Shown: one piece after another, positions 1 to 9,241 of the stretch
How the letters are laid out: each line of letters starts with the position of its first letter
Numbering within the stretch: the first letter of the stretch is position 1
DNA from: VAZQ01 sp963835165
GTDB lineage: Bacteria > Pseudomonadota > Alphaproteobacteria > Rhizobiales > Xanthobacteraceae
Direction of reading: 5' to 3'
Length of the DNA stretch: 64,000 nucleotides
NCBI GenBank assembly: GCA_963835165.1
Contig: CAWIGD010000070.1
Coordinates: forward strand, 124,001-188,000
The notes under the pieces: model-generated
Told to the model about the DNA's origin: nothing
Database searches by the model: none
Seen by the model: the letters and a program-made list of their open reading frames with translations, nothing else
Translations under genes and position numbers: made by a program

Positions 1-417
1 GTAGAAGTCGTTCATCAGCTCCATGCCGCCGCCGAAATACATCCAGGCGGTTTGCATACGGCTGTTGAGCCCGAACGGCACCGCGGTGCCGAAGGCGAAT
101 GTCGGATCCTTGCCGAAATAGTAGTACGACGAGGTGTGGCACATCTCGACCGTGCCGTTCTGCACGGCGTCGGCTGCCTGCAGGCCCGGCACGATCTCGC
201 CCGCGGCGAAGACCTGGATCTGGAACCTGTTGTCGCTCGCCTCGGCGACCGCCTTGGCGAAGGCTTCCGACGCGCCGTAGATGGTGTCGAGCGATTTCGG
301 AAAGCTCGAGGTGAGCCGCCACTTGAGCTCCGGCATCGATTGCGCGACGGCGGGCATGGCGACTGCGGTCCCCGCGGCGGCGAGGCCAGCAGCCTGGAGG
401 AATTGACGACGCTTCAT
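1..417 (-). CDS. TRAP transporter solute-binding protein, DctP/TakP type (3' part cut by window edge)
   Basis: Only the first 139 codons lie in the window; the frame stays open to base 1. The protein starts MKRRQFLQAAG, a twin-arginine-type signal ending near AVAQS, then SMPELKWRLTSSFPKSLDTIYG and AGEIVPGLQ, the same blocks as in the next gene. DctP-family proteins bind organic acids in the periplasm for a TRAP transporter; this subgroup resembles Rhodobacter TakP, which binds 2-oxo acids. The ATG at 417 follows an AAGAAGG ribosome-binding stretch. The membrane subunits are not in the window and may lie to the left. The substrate is inferred from family resemblance only. Confidence 0.85.
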   Translation of the reverse strand, partial: MKRRQFLQAAGLAAAGTAVAMPAVAQSMPELKWRLTSSFPKSLDTIYGASEAFAKAVAEASDNRFQIQVFAAGEIVPGLQAADAVQNGTVEMCHTSSYYYFGKDPTFAFGTAVPFGLNSRMQTAWMYFGGGMELMNDFY

Positions 418-565
418 GGCGAGTACCTTCTTGAGCTTCTGAGTCGCGCGCACCGCGATCGCCGCTTATCCGCGCTTCCGACGCAACTCAGGCCTGCCCA
501 AACCCGGGCAGGCCGGGATCCGAGGGAGCAGCGATCGTTCACCGGCGCGCAGGCTTACCGGATCC

Positions 566-1654
566 TCACGTGCGCGTGCGCGTCCGGATCATGAATCCGT
601 CGTAGGTGTACTCCGCGACCTGCCACCACAGATACTGGTCGTTGCGGAACGCCTGCATCGAGTCCAGGACCTTCTTGAAGTCCGGATTGGTGGCCGAGAT
701 CTCGGCATTGACCTCGTTCGACGCCTTCAAGCACGCGTCCATCACCGGCTGCGGGAATGCACGCAGCTGCGTACCGGCCCCGATGAGGCGCTTCAAGGCG
801 GCCGGATTGCGGGTGTCGTAACGGGCGGTTTCTTCGATATTGGACAGCCCCGCGGCTGCCGTGACGATCGCCTGATAATTCTTCGGCAACTCGTTCCATT
901 TCGCCTGATTGATCAGGAAGTGTTGCGCGGTGCCGCCTTCCCACCAGCCGGGATAATAATAGTAAGGGGCAACCTTGTTGAAACCGAGCTTGTCGTCATC
1001 ATAAGGCCCGACCCACTCGGCGGCGTCGATCGTCCCCTTCTCCAGCGCCGGATAGATATCGCCGCCGGCGATCTGCTGCGGCACGACACCGAGCTTCTGC
1101 AGCGTCCTGCCGGCCAAGCCGCCGATGCGAAACTTGAGACCCTTGAGATCGTCGACGGTCTTGATCTCCTTGCGGAACCAGCCGCCCATCTGCGCACCGG
1201 TGTTGCCGCCGACAAGAGCGTAGACACTGTACTTCTTGCCGAATTCGTTCATCAGCTTCATGCCGTCGCCATCATAGAACCAGGCATTCTGCTGGCGGGT
1301 ATTGAGGCCGAACGGAACGGCGCAAAACAGCGCCCAGGTCGGGTCCTTGCCGACGAAGTAATACACCGCGGTATGGCCGATCTCGACGGTTCCGTTCTGC
1401 ACGGCGTCGAGAACCTGCAGCCCCGGCACGATCTCGCCGGCGGCAAACGTCTGCACCTGAAACTTGTTGTCGGTTGCCTCGGAAACGTATTTGGAAAAGG
1501 TTTCGCAAGCGCCGAACAGCGTGTCGAGCGATTTCGGCCAGCTCGCCGTCAAGCGCCATCGCACTTCCGGCATGGATTGCGCGATGGCAGGTGCTGCCAC
1601 CGCTGAAGCTGCCATTCCGGCCCCGGCGACCTTGAGAAATTCACGGCGTTTCAT
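566..1654 (-). CDS. TRAP transporter solute-binding protein, TakP-like
   Basis: A complete 362-residue periplasmic binding protein. The twin-arginine signal (MKRREFLKVAGAG, cleavage near AIAQS) is followed by hallmark DctP/TakP blocks: AAGEIVPGLQVLDAVQNGT, GGNTGAQMGGWFRKEI, GVVPQQIAGGDIYPALEKGT, and the Trp/Tyr-rich WVGPYDDDKLGF and YYYYPGWWEGG. In TakP this region surrounds the 2-oxo acid carboxylate and metal site. The start at 1654 is preferred over an in-frame upstream one because AGGAGGAAC precedes it. It is a tandem paralogue of the partial gene at 1-417, with 148 bp between them. I infer uptake of a 2-oxo or related organic acid. Confidence 0.9.
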   Translation of the reverse strand: MKRREFLKVAGAGMAASAVAAPAIAQSMPEVRWRLTASWPKSLDTLFGACETFSKYVSEATDNKFQVQTFAAGEIVPGLQVLDAVQNGTVEIGHTAVYYFVGKDPTWALFCAVPFGLNTRQQNAWFYDGDGMKLMNEFGKKYSVYALVGGNTGAQMGGWFRKEIKTVDDLKGLKFRIGGLAGRTLQKLGVVPQQIAGGDIYPALEKGTIDAAEWVGPYDDDKLGFNKVAPYYYYPGWWEGGTAQHFLINQAKWNELPKNYQAIVTAAAGLSNIEETARYDTRNPAALKRLIGAGTQLRAFPQPVMDACLKASNEVNAEISATNPDFKKVLDSMQAFRNDQYLWWQVAEYTYDGFMIRTRTRT

Positions 1655-1747
1655 GGGTACGTTCCTCCTGATCACGGACGCTTGGAAATGCAATTCGGCG
1701 CCGTGGGTGATGTTGAGACTTTGGGACCAACAGCCGTCGGTTCGCGG

Positions 1748-1822
1748 CTAGTGTTCCGGTTCCGGCGTTCGTATCCCTTTGCAGTCGCGTTCGTACGAAC
1801 GTCGAAACCAAAGGATACTAAG
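1748..1822. repeat. Palindromic repeat module, type II (locus A)
   Basis: Imperfect inverted repeat bounded by CTAGTGTTCC at 1748 and AGGATACTAAG at 1822. The inner arms GGCGTTCGTA (1764-1773) and TACGAACGTC (1794-1803) face each other across about 20 bp. A cleaner copy with the same CTAGTG ends and ACGTTCGTA/TACGAACGT arms lies at 7521-7596. Here it stands directly beside a type I module, within the 312-bp gap between the TRAP gene and the peroxidase gene. Confidence 0.75.
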
Positions 1823-1834
1823 CAACTATTTGTC

Positions 1835-1911
1835 CTAGCGTGGCTTTGGATTTGACGTTCCTACGAACGACCTGCAGCAATGCTGGTAGGACGTCAAATC
1901 CACCTCACTAG
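1835..1911. repeat. Palindromic repeat module, type I (locus A)
   Basis: Inverted repeat running from CTAGCGTGGC (1835) to CCTCACTAG (1911), with arms ATTTGACGTTCCTAC (1850-1864) and GTAGGACGTCAAAT (1886-1899). The same design (ATTTGACGTTCCTAT and ATAGGAACGTCAAAT) recurs at 7430-7508. At locus A the order is type II then type I; at 7430-7596 it is the reverse. Because each module is palindromic, the two loci are reverse complements of one composite element. Confidence 0.75.
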
Positions 1912-1966
1912 ATTGTCTCCCGGACGCGGCGCGCGCAAGGGGGCGAACTTGCGACATGGCGGTCAT

Positions 1967-3319
1967 TTACGGCGCAACGTCCACGTAAAGCTCCATCTTC
2001 GGATGGATACCGCAGAAGACGAGGAACGAGCCGGTTGCGGGGAACGCGATCTCGACAGTCTCGCCGGGCTCCTGGGCGCCGGAATCGAAGTCGAGCGCGG
2101 AATCGAATATCCGCACATTATGGGTGCGGGTGTCGTTGTTGACGATCCATAACCGCCCTCCGCGTGAAATCGCGACGTGGCCGGGATGGAATGTCTTGTC
2201 ATCCTGGGAGACCGTGCTGACCTGCTCCGCCGGCGCCGTCGGGCCGCTCGCAACCGGCACGATCCGGTCCGGCAGTCCGGGGGCCTTTTCGCTGGTCAGC
2301 GTGCCGAGGAACGCGATGAGGTCGGCACGCTCGGCGTCCGACAGCTTGATCCCGCGCGTCAGATCCTTGGACAAAGTCGGCCGATCGACGATGCCGCTGA
2401 CGTAGTGGCGGAGCACGTCCTCGAGGTTGGCGAGCGAGCCGTCATGCATATACGGTGCGGAGCGACCGATCTCGCGCAGCCCCGGCGTTTTGAATGCATG
2501 CTCCGCCGCTTCGAGCCGCAGCACCGCGCCACGGCCGCGATCGTCGCCCGGCAATCCGATATCGTGGAACGCATAGTCGGTGAAGGCAAAACCGCTGTGG
2601 CATTTCACGCATTGCGCCTTACCGGCAAAGAGCCTGAATCCGGCGATCTCGTTGCGCGTCAACGCCTGCTCGTCGCCGTCGATCCAGCGGTCAAAACGCG
2701 TCTCAGGCGACACGAACGTCCGCTCATAGGTCGCGATTGCCTTGGCAAGACTAGAGGCATCCACCTGGGGCGCCTCGGGAAAGGCCTCCGCGAAGGCACG
2801 CGCGGTGGCGGGATCGGCGGCAAGCCGGCCGACCAGCGCCGCCACCGGTTGCGCCATCTCGTCCGGCGATTCGATCGGGCCGGCCACCTGCTCCTCGAGG
2901 CTGCGGGCGCGCCCGTCCCAAAACACGGGAGAAGACCAGGCGAGATTCCACAAAGTCGGGGTGTGACGCTTGAGCGGGCGCCCGGGCACGCCGCGGCCCT
3001 CGACTTTGCCGTCGGCGAAGCCCTTGCCGCGCTCGTGACAGCTTGCGCATGCCAGGCTGCCGTCGACGGACAGGCGCTTGTCGTGAAACAGCGCCTCGCC
3101 GAGTGCACGCTTTTGCTCAGAGAATGGATTGTTGGCCGGAAACGGCACCTTCGCCGGGCGGCGGAACGACGCCTTGAGGGCGATGAGATCGTCCGTGGAA
3201 TGCACGGCCGGAGCGGCGTGCAGCGCCGGCGGCCGCATCACGAAGGCGGCGCCCGCGCCGATCGCACCGCCGGCGAGAAATGCCGCGGCGAGCAGGCGCA
3301 TGGTCACCGGCGCCGGCAT
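1967..3319 (-). CDS. Di-heme cytochrome c peroxidase/MauG-family protein fused to a C-terminal cupredoxin domain
   Basis: 450 residues with an N-terminal membrane or signal segment (residues 8-28). Two c-type heme sites, CASCH (91-95) and CVKCH (237-241), sit in a CcpA/MauG-like body that includes FWDGRARSLEEQ and APYMHDGSLANLEDVLRHY. After the usual family end (about 345) comes a roughly 95-residue cupredoxin with copper ligands H400, C436, H439 and M442 (CGIHPKM). It is probably a periplasmic redox enzyme that reduces peroxide or modifies a substrate; the copper domain may be an intramolecular electron relay. The start at 3319 lies 5 bp past the upstream gene's stop. The fusion is less common than the bare peroxidase. 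Confidence 0.85.
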   Translation of the reverse strand: MPAPVTMRLLAAAFLAGGAIGAGAAFVMRPPALHAAPAVHSTDDLIALKASFRRPAKVPFPANNPFSEQKRALGEALFHDKRLSVDGSLACASCHERGKGFADGKVEGRGVPGRPLKRHTPTLWNLAWSSPVFWDGRARSLEEQVAGPIESPDEMAQPVAALVGRLAADPATARAFAEAFPEAPQVDASSLAKAIATYERTFVSPETRFDRWIDGDEQALTRNEIAGFRLFAGKAQCVKCHSGFAFTDYAFHDIGLPGDDRGRGAVLRLEAAEHAFKTPGLREIGRSAPYMHDGSLANLEDVLRHYVSGIVDRPTLSKDLTRGIKLSDAERADLIAFLGTLTSEKAPGLPDRIVPVASGPTAPAEQVSTVSQDDKTFHPGHVAISRGGRLWIVNNDTRTHNVRIFDSALDFDSGAQEPGETVEIAFPATGSFLVFCGIHPKMELYVDVAP

Positions 3320-3324
3320 GACCT

Positions 3325-4196
3325 TCACATCAGTTTGCCGGCAGCAAGCTCGATGCGCGACACATCGGCGAGCACCCCGCCGTAGTCCTTGACCGGTGTG
3401 CGCGGCGGCATCGGCGACGGGAACGCCTTCTTCAACTCGGCCAGTCCCGCGCGCACCTGGTCGAGGGCTGCGGAATCCTTCCTTTGCAGATCCGGCGCGA
3501 CGCTCTCGATCATGCGATCCGCCTGCAAGATGAAACCGCGCGCATCCTGATACTCGACCGGCTTGGCGATTTTGCCGCCGACCACCGCCTGCTGGTATTC
3601 GCCGGTCGCGGCCTTGAGCGCCTCGACCGCCGCCTCGACCACGAAGCCGGGCCAATCGGATTGCTTTGCCTTCATGCCGGCATCGGCGGCGCCGAGCGCG
3701 TCGTGCACGGCTTTGAGCGCCTTGGCGTATTCGGCGCCGCCCTTCTTGGCCTTGACGACGTCGGACAGCGCCTTGAGCGACCCATCGAATGGCGGCACCC
3801 GATAGCCGGCGAGCTGATCCCTGATGTCGCCGTAAATCTCCTCGGTCGGGTGCAGAAAGTGCGGGAGCGCCGCGTTCCATTGCTGCTGCCTGACCAGTTC
3901 GTCTCCGACCAGGAGATGGCCGCGCAGCAGTGTAACCCTCACGGCAAAAGCCAGATCGGGGGGCAGATTGGCAAGACCTTGGGATTCACCCCCCTCGCCC
4001 GCGTCATGGCCGGCATGCTGAGCGATAACCACACCGGGCGATGCCCCGGCGGCATCGCGGCGTCGGGCGACAGCGCGGACAGCCCGCGCTCACCGGACAC
4101 GGTTTCGGTGGCGAGCGGAGACACAGCGCCCGTTGCACCGGTCCCCGCGAGCACGAAGGCCCCGACACCAAGCCAAATCTTGGTTTTTGCTTTCAT
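3325..4196 (-). pseudogene. Exported helical protein of unknown function, frameshifted
   Basis: The reading frame from 4196 encodes an export signal (MKAKTKIWLGVGAFVLAGTG) and runs to about GLSALSPDAA. The continuing protein (GASPGVVIAQHAGHDAGEGG, then LANLPPDLAFAVRVTLLRGHL and a helical, Lys/Ala-rich body) is in another frame and ends at 3325. The switch falls near 4035-4065. The span is one base short of a multiple of three, so a single missing base would restore about 290 residues. The EEIYGDIRDQL and GFVVEAAVEALKAATGEYQ segments suggest a helical periplasmic protein. I do not recognise the family. Its stop is 5 bp before the peroxidase start, so the two are likely co-transcribed. Confidence 0.65.
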
Positions 4197-4513
4197 CGAA
4201 AATCCCGACGAAGGGTCCGGTCGCCCCGCACCTGATTGCAGCCTGTCTCTGCCACGCCCAGCCACGAAGCGGGAAAGACACACGTCCGATAAATACGGTC
4301 GTGGCCTGAATCCGTCCAGTAACGTCTTAGTTTCACATCATTCCAATCAGAAAACCATTGGCTGCAGTAACCCAGGCCTCGGATGTTCGTTCTGAGAACA
4401 GGCACGCTGCGGAAGCGGGAGGGGCCTGCTGCCGGCGCCGCGTCCTGGTCAATATGGTACAGACGACGCGGCAACATTCGGTTAATCCTGCCTCAGATGA
4501 GTAGGGAAGCCGA
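4197..4513. other. Intergenic region without a recognisable gene
   Basis: This 317-bp stretch separates divergent genes and probably holds their promoters. Possible short frames in it have no family features. A small dyad, GTTC-N7-GAAC, lies near 4384-4398. It is not a convincing alphaproteobacterial LexA box, which is a direct repeat of GTTC. Confidence 0.5.
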
Positions 4514-4714
4514 ATGCTCACGAGTCACGAGTGCCGGGCACGGGCCGAAGAAAAACTGGCGCAAGCGGATCACGACGGCCGAAACCGCAAGCGCCTCATA
4601 AGCGCTGCGGAAGGGTGGCTTTTTCTCGCCAGCCAAATGAGACGGCTTGAGGTGGTCTTGGCAGATGAAAAAGACGCCCCCAAAAGAGGCCCCGGGGCTC
4701 GCGTGAAAAACTAA
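4514..4714 (+). CDS. Small conserved rhizobial protein
   Basis: 66 residues, highly charged, with the pattern HECRARAEEKLAQA then RKRLISAAEGWLFLASQMRR. From memory, short proteins of this kind (ECR-AEEKLA-AEGWLFLA) are common and uncharacterised in Bradyrhizobium and relatives. AGGGAAG precedes the ATG. The protein appears to be two helices without a signal or membrane segment. No function can be assigned. Confidence 0.7.
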   Translation: MLTSHECRARAEEKLAQADHDGRNRKRLISAAEGWLFLASQMRRLEVVLADEKDAPKRGPGARVKN

Positions 4715-4754
4715 CCCCCCTAAATCGAAAGGATAAAGCCGCGCCTCGGCTGCC

Positions 4755-4973
4755 TCAGTGTGTGGATCTGCCTATCGTCACATAGGCCAATTGATTTCCC
4801 TCTTCATCGGTCACCGAAACTGCAAAGCCCTGTGACTCCGGCTCCGCCGCAAGCTCGGCGGCAATTTTGGCGGCGTGGGCTCTTGCGGCTTCTAGGCTAG
4901 GGAAATTCTCCCCCTCTTCATCCTTGATCGTCCTGCCGTTCGTGAAGTGAAAGAAGAAGAGCGCCATTGGCAT
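4755..4973 (-). CDS. DUF6894 family small protein
   Basis: 72 residues. The N-terminal FFFHFTNGRTIKDEEGENFP, then LEAARAHAAKIAAEL and a closing strand (FAVSVTDEEGNQLAYVTI), is the beta-helix-beta layout of the DUF6894 family, abundant in Rhizobiales, where function is unknown. A start at 4967 (MALFFFHF) is also possible. It is convergent with the small gene at 4514-4714. Confidence 0.75.
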   Translation of the reverse strand: MPMALFFFHFTNGRTIKDEEGENFPSLEAARAHAAKIAAELAAEPESQGFAVSVTDEEGNQLAYVTIGRSTH

Positions 4974-5455
4974 CGTCCTTCCGCAGGATCATAGACCGCC
5001 TCAGCTGACGGCCTCGGCACGCCTCCAAGCATGAGGACATACCGCTGACTTGTCCTTGTCCAACGCGCCGCTTCCGCTCAGTCGTGAAGCCTTGGATCTG
5101 TTCGGGCGACCGTTTGAAAAAGTTGCGCACCCCGACCTCCTATTCATATACCTCGAACGGCGGGCGTGCAGCGCTTTCTTCTTTGCCCTGCCCGGCGTCT
5201 AGCATGGCCACCACATCGCCCATCTCCCAAAGGCAGTCAGACGCCTGCGGCTGTTGCTGAGCCAACCTTTCGTTTGATGTAAATAGCTTTCGGCCGTCCC
5301 ACGTGCCCATATGCCGCACGACACAGGCGGTTCCCAGACCGAGCGCCCGCCTCGTTCAGCCTGACCTCCTACCCGCTCAGACAGGACTTGCCGGGCGGCC
5401 CGCATTGTGTGTTCGATCCCCGAAGCGGCTCATCGCGGACAGCCAAGGAAACCTG
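4974..5455. other. Intergenic region, possible short reading frame only
   Basis: A 480-bp gap between divergent genes. The only noteworthy item is a GTG at 5130 on the minus strand preceded by a strong AGGAGGT ribosome-binding site. It opens a 70-codon frame that overlaps the DUF6894 gene. The first residues (MRNFFKRSPEQIQGF) look protein-like but the rest does not, so this may be a leader or a decayed gene. The remainder shows nothing I can identify. Confidence 0.35.
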
Positions 5456-6118
5456 ATGCACATCGCGATCGCCAATGTCCTCTCGGCGGAGGAGACCAAG
5501 ACCGTGCGTGCCGCGCTCGAGCGCGCGCGCTTCATCGAGGGGGAGGCAACCGCGGGCTTTGCGGCGCGCACCGTCAAGAATAACCGGCAGGCGGCGGGAT
5601 CCGATCGCTCGCTCGAGACCGTCCGCAAGCTGGTGGCCGAGCGCATTCTGGGCAACGAGCTGTTTTGCCTGGCGGCAAGGCCGAAGGCGCTCTCGCCGCT
5701 GCTGTTCTCCCGCTATGACACCGGCATGCAGTACGGCAGCCACGTCGACGACGCGTTGATGGGCGGCATGCGTACCGATATCTCGTTCACCCTGTTCCTG
5801 TCCGACGCAACGAGTTACGACGGCGGCGAGCTCATCATTGACAGCGCATCGGGCGAGGAGACATTCAAGCTCGAGGCCGGCGCCCTCGTCGCCTATCCCG
5901 CCACCTCGCTCCATCGCGTCGGCGCCGTGACACGCGGCGCAAGGCTCGCCGCGGTCGGCTGGGCGCGGAGCTTCGTGCGCGATCCGGCGCAGCGCGAGCT
6001 CCTGTTCGATCTGGACACGGCGCGACGGCAGCTGTTCGCCCGCGAGGGTAAATCGGCCGAATTCGACCTCATCTCAAAGTCGTTCGCCAATCTGCTGCGT
6101 ATGTGGGCCGAGGATTGA
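5456..6118 (+). CDS. PKHD-type Fe(II)/2-oxoglutarate-dependent hydroxylase, PiuC/YbiX family
   Basis: 220 residues, the usual size for the PiuC/YbiX family. Iron ligands are recognisable as H and D in YDTGMQYGSHVDDALMGG and a distal His in YPATSLHRVGAVTRGAR; the Arg of that block fits the 2-oxoglutarate carboxylate contact. GGELIID forms the jelly-roll strand. These cytosolic oxygenases are often linked to iron homeostasis. The ATG at 5456 follows AAGGAA at 5445-5450; longer in-frame starts lack such a site. No TonB receptor lies beside it here, unlike in many genomes. Confidence 0.9.
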   Translation: MHIAIANVLSAEETKTVRAALERARFIEGEATAGFAARTVKNNRQAAGSDRSLETVRKLVAERILGNELFCLAARPKALSPLLFSRYDTGMQYGSHVDDALMGGMRTDISFTLFLSDATSYDGGELIIDSASGEETFKLEAGALVAYPATSLHRVGAVTRGARLAAVGWARSFVRDPAQRELLFDLDTARRQLFAREGKSAEFDLISKSFANLLRMWAED

Positions 6119-6149
6119 ACACCTTCTCTCCCACCCTACGCCGGCCCCG

Positions 6150-7283
<1,134 letters not shown>

Positions 7284-7429
7284 GGCACACTCTCCGCCGG
7301 GCCGCCGTCCATTCGGGGCGACACCATAAGGGCCGCGCGCGCTCGGTCAACGCGATCACGGTTGACGTCAGGCCCGGGCCGTCGCAATCACGGCACATAT
7401 AGGTATCGGCACAGGCGCCTGGCAGTGCG

Positions 7430-7508
7430 CTAGTGTGGCGTATTTGACGTTCCTATCAGTATTGGCCGCAAGTCCTTCATAGGAACGTCAAATGCAAAGC
7501 CACACTAG
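7430..7508. repeat. Palindromic repeat module, type I (locus B)
   Basis: Near-perfect inverted repeat from CTAGTGTGGC (7430) to GCCACACTAG (7508). The second arm pair is ATTTGACGTTCCTAT (7442-7456) and ATAGGAACGTCAAAT (7479-7493), with a central 22-bp spacer. Same design as 1835-1911. A transcript would fold into a long hairpin. Confidence 0.85.
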
Positions 7509-7520
7509 GATCATGACTTG

Positions 7521-7596
7521 CTAGTGTCCCTTTGTTTCCGACGTTCGTAAAATCGGGTGCTGCGAAATGATACGAACGTCGGAAACGGGACACTAG
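7521..7596. repeat. Palindromic repeat module, type II (locus B)
   Basis: Near-perfect inverted repeat from CTAGTGTCCC (7521) to GGGACACTAG (7596), inner arms TTTCCGACGTTCGTA (7535-7549) and TACGAACGTCGGAAA (7571-7585). It ends 12 bp before the ATG of the dehydrogenase at 7609, so it lies in that gene's leader or core promoter and could affect its expression. Paired with the type I module at 7430-7508. Confidence 0.85.
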
Positions 7597-7608
7597 AGGG
7601 AGGACAGG

Positions 7609-8478
7609 ATGGCGAAAGTAGCTTTTCTCGGTCTCGGGGTCATGGGGTACCCGATGGCGGGCCACCTCAAGAACAAGGGCGGCCATGACCTGACCGTCTA
7701 CAACCGCACTGCGGCCAAGGCGGAGCAATGGGTTGCACAGCATAAGGGGCGCAGCGCACCGACCCCCAAAGCGGCAGCCGAAGGCCAGGACTTCGTCATG
7801 TGCTGCGTCGGCAACGACAACGACTTGCGCGAGGTCACGCTGGGAGCCAACGGCGCCTTCCATGGGATGAAGAAGGGCGCGGTGTTCGTGGATCACACCA
7901 CCGCTTCGGCCGAGATCGCCCGCGAGCTTTCCGCCGAGGCGAAGAAGCGCGGCTTCGAGTTCGTCGATGCGCCCGTCTCCGGCGGCCAGGCCGGCGCCGA
8001 GAACGGCGTGCTCACCGTGATGTGCGGCGGGGAGCCCGAACCCTATGGCCGCGCCGAGAAGGTGATCGCGGCCTATGCCCGCATGTGCAAGCTGCTCGGG
8101 CCAGCCGGCGCGGGCCAGCTCACCAAGATGGTCAACCAGATCTGCATCGCCGGTCTCGTGCAGGGGCTCTCCGAAGGCATTCACTTCGCCAAGAAGGCCG
8201 GGCTCGACGTCGATGCGGTGATCGAGACCATCTCCAAGGGCGCGGCGCAGTCCTGGCAAATGGAGAATCGCTACAAGACCATGGCGGCCGGCAAGTTCGA
8301 TTTCGGCTTCGCGGTCGACTGGATGCGCAAGGATCTTTCCATCTGCCTGGGCGAAGCGCGCAAGAACGGCGCCAGCCTGCCGGTGAGCGCACTGGTCGAC
8401 CAGTTCTACGCGGAAGTGCAGAAAATGGGCGGCCGCCGCTGGGACACATCGAGCCTGATCGCACGGCTGGAGCGGTGA
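7609..8478 (+). CDS. Beta-hydroxyacid dehydrogenase (3-hydroxyisobutyrate dehydrogenase family)
   Basis: 289 residues. N-terminal Rossmann fold with FLGLGVMGYPMAGHL (NAD(P) motif GxGxMGxxM) and VYNRT; the substrate-binding signature DAPVSGGQAGAENGVLTVM; the catalytic Lys in GQLTKMVNQ. These enzymes oxidise beta-hydroxyacids such as 3-hydroxyisobutyrate or tartronate semialdehyde with NAD(P). The exact substrate is open. GAGGGAGGACAGG precedes the ATG. The palindromic repeat at 7521-7596 sits directly upstream. Confidence 0.9.
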   Translation: MAKVAFLGLGVMGYPMAGHLKNKGGHDLTVYNRTAAKAEQWVAQHKGRSAPTPKAAAEGQDFVMCCVGNDNDLREVTLGANGAFHGMKKGAVFVDHTTASAEIARELSAEAKKRGFEFVDAPVSGGQAGAENGVLTVMCGGEPEPYGRAEKVIAAYARMCKLLGPAGAGQLTKMVNQICIAGLVQGLSEGIHFAKKAGLDVDAVIETISKGAAQSWQMENRYKTMAAGKFDFGFAVDWMRKDLSICLGEARKNGASLPVSALVDQFYAEVQKMGGRRWDTSSLIARLER

Positions 8479-8495
8479 GCGAAAGCATCAAGCTT

Positions 8496-9239
8496 TCAAA
8501 ACTCGATCACCGCGCCGTCCTCCGCAACGAGCGCGCCAGCAGCCCGGACCTCGTCGAGATGGGCAAGCATGAGCGGATTCATATGGGTCAGCATGATCCG
8601 CCGTGCATTCAGATCAGGCAGTCGCGGCTTGAGAACCTCCCAGGTCAGGTGGCCCGGCATGTGACCGGAATAGCCGTAGCACTCGACGATGAAAAGGTCG
8701 GCCCCGTCAGCGACCGACCGCAAATCCTCGACCCATTCCGTGTCTCCAGAATAGGCGAAAAGCGTCTTGCCGTCGAATAGGCGCAGCGCGGTCGAGGGCG
8801 CGCCCGAATAGTGCACGACCTCGGTGGTCGTCACCGAATGCCCCATCACATCGGTCTCCTGGCCCACCTCGATCTCCAACACCTTCCACGGAAATCGCCA
8901 TTTGTTGGTGGTCGACCGGGGAAAGAAAACTTCGAGCAACGTATCGAGCCGCGCGCGCGTTCCCGGCGGTCCCGCGATCAAGAGCGGACGCTCACGCTGC
9001 GCAAGGAACTGGGCGTCGAGCAGGAGGAACGGGAGTGCGCCGAAATGGTCGCCGTGCAGATGCGAAAGCACGATGCCGTCGACGTGATTGGGATCGAGGC
9101 CATGCGCCTTGAGCGCGACCAACGACGAGGCTCCGCAATCGACAAGAAGCGTGCCTTTCGCCAACTCGACGAAAAAACACGTGTTGAACCGGCCCCCTGA
9201 GCCGAAAGCATCTCCCGATCCTACGATCGTCAAGCGCAT
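8496..9239 (-). CDS. Metallo-beta-lactamase-fold hydrolase (RNase Z/phosphodiesterase-like)
   Basis: 247 residues. The zinc motif HLHGDHFGALPFLLLDAQF, upstream DCGASS, and downstream YSGDTEW and THMNP are the HxHxDH, Asp and His blocks of the superfamily, in the arrangement of ribonuclease Z-like phosphodiesterases. The ATG at 9239 lies 2 bp after the upstream gene's stop, indicating an operon with the glutathione transferase. The substrate cannot be predicted. Confidence 0.85.
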   Translation of the reverse strand: MRLTIVGSGDAFGSGGRFNTCFFVELAKGTLLVDCGASSLVALKAHGLDPNHVDGIVLSHLHGDHFGALPFLLLDAQFLAQRERPLLIAGPPGTRARLDTLLEVFFPRSTTNKWRFPWKVLEIEVGQETDVMGHSVTTTEVVHYSGAPSTALRLFDGKTLFAYSGDTEWVEDLRSVADGADLFIVECYGYSGHMPGHLTWEVLKPRLPDLNARRIMLTHMNPLMLAHLDEVRAAGALVAEDGAVIEF

Positions 9240-9241
9240 GC

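Noticed and set aside
958..975. ATAATAGTA string resembling the shared operator motif
   Set aside because: It lies in the middle of the TRAP binding-protein coding sequence (Tyr-rich segment) with no neighbouring promoter, and lacks the rest of the motif.
4384..4398. GTTC-N7-GAAC as a LexA box
   Set aside because: The alphaproteobacterial LexA site is a direct repeat (GTTC-N7-GTTC); this is an inverted form in a region with no SOS gene.
4918..5130. 70-codon gene starting at GTG 5130
   Set aside because: The ribosome-binding site is strong, but the frame runs into and overlaps the DUF6894 gene and most of its translation looks non-coding; noted only in the intergenic entry.
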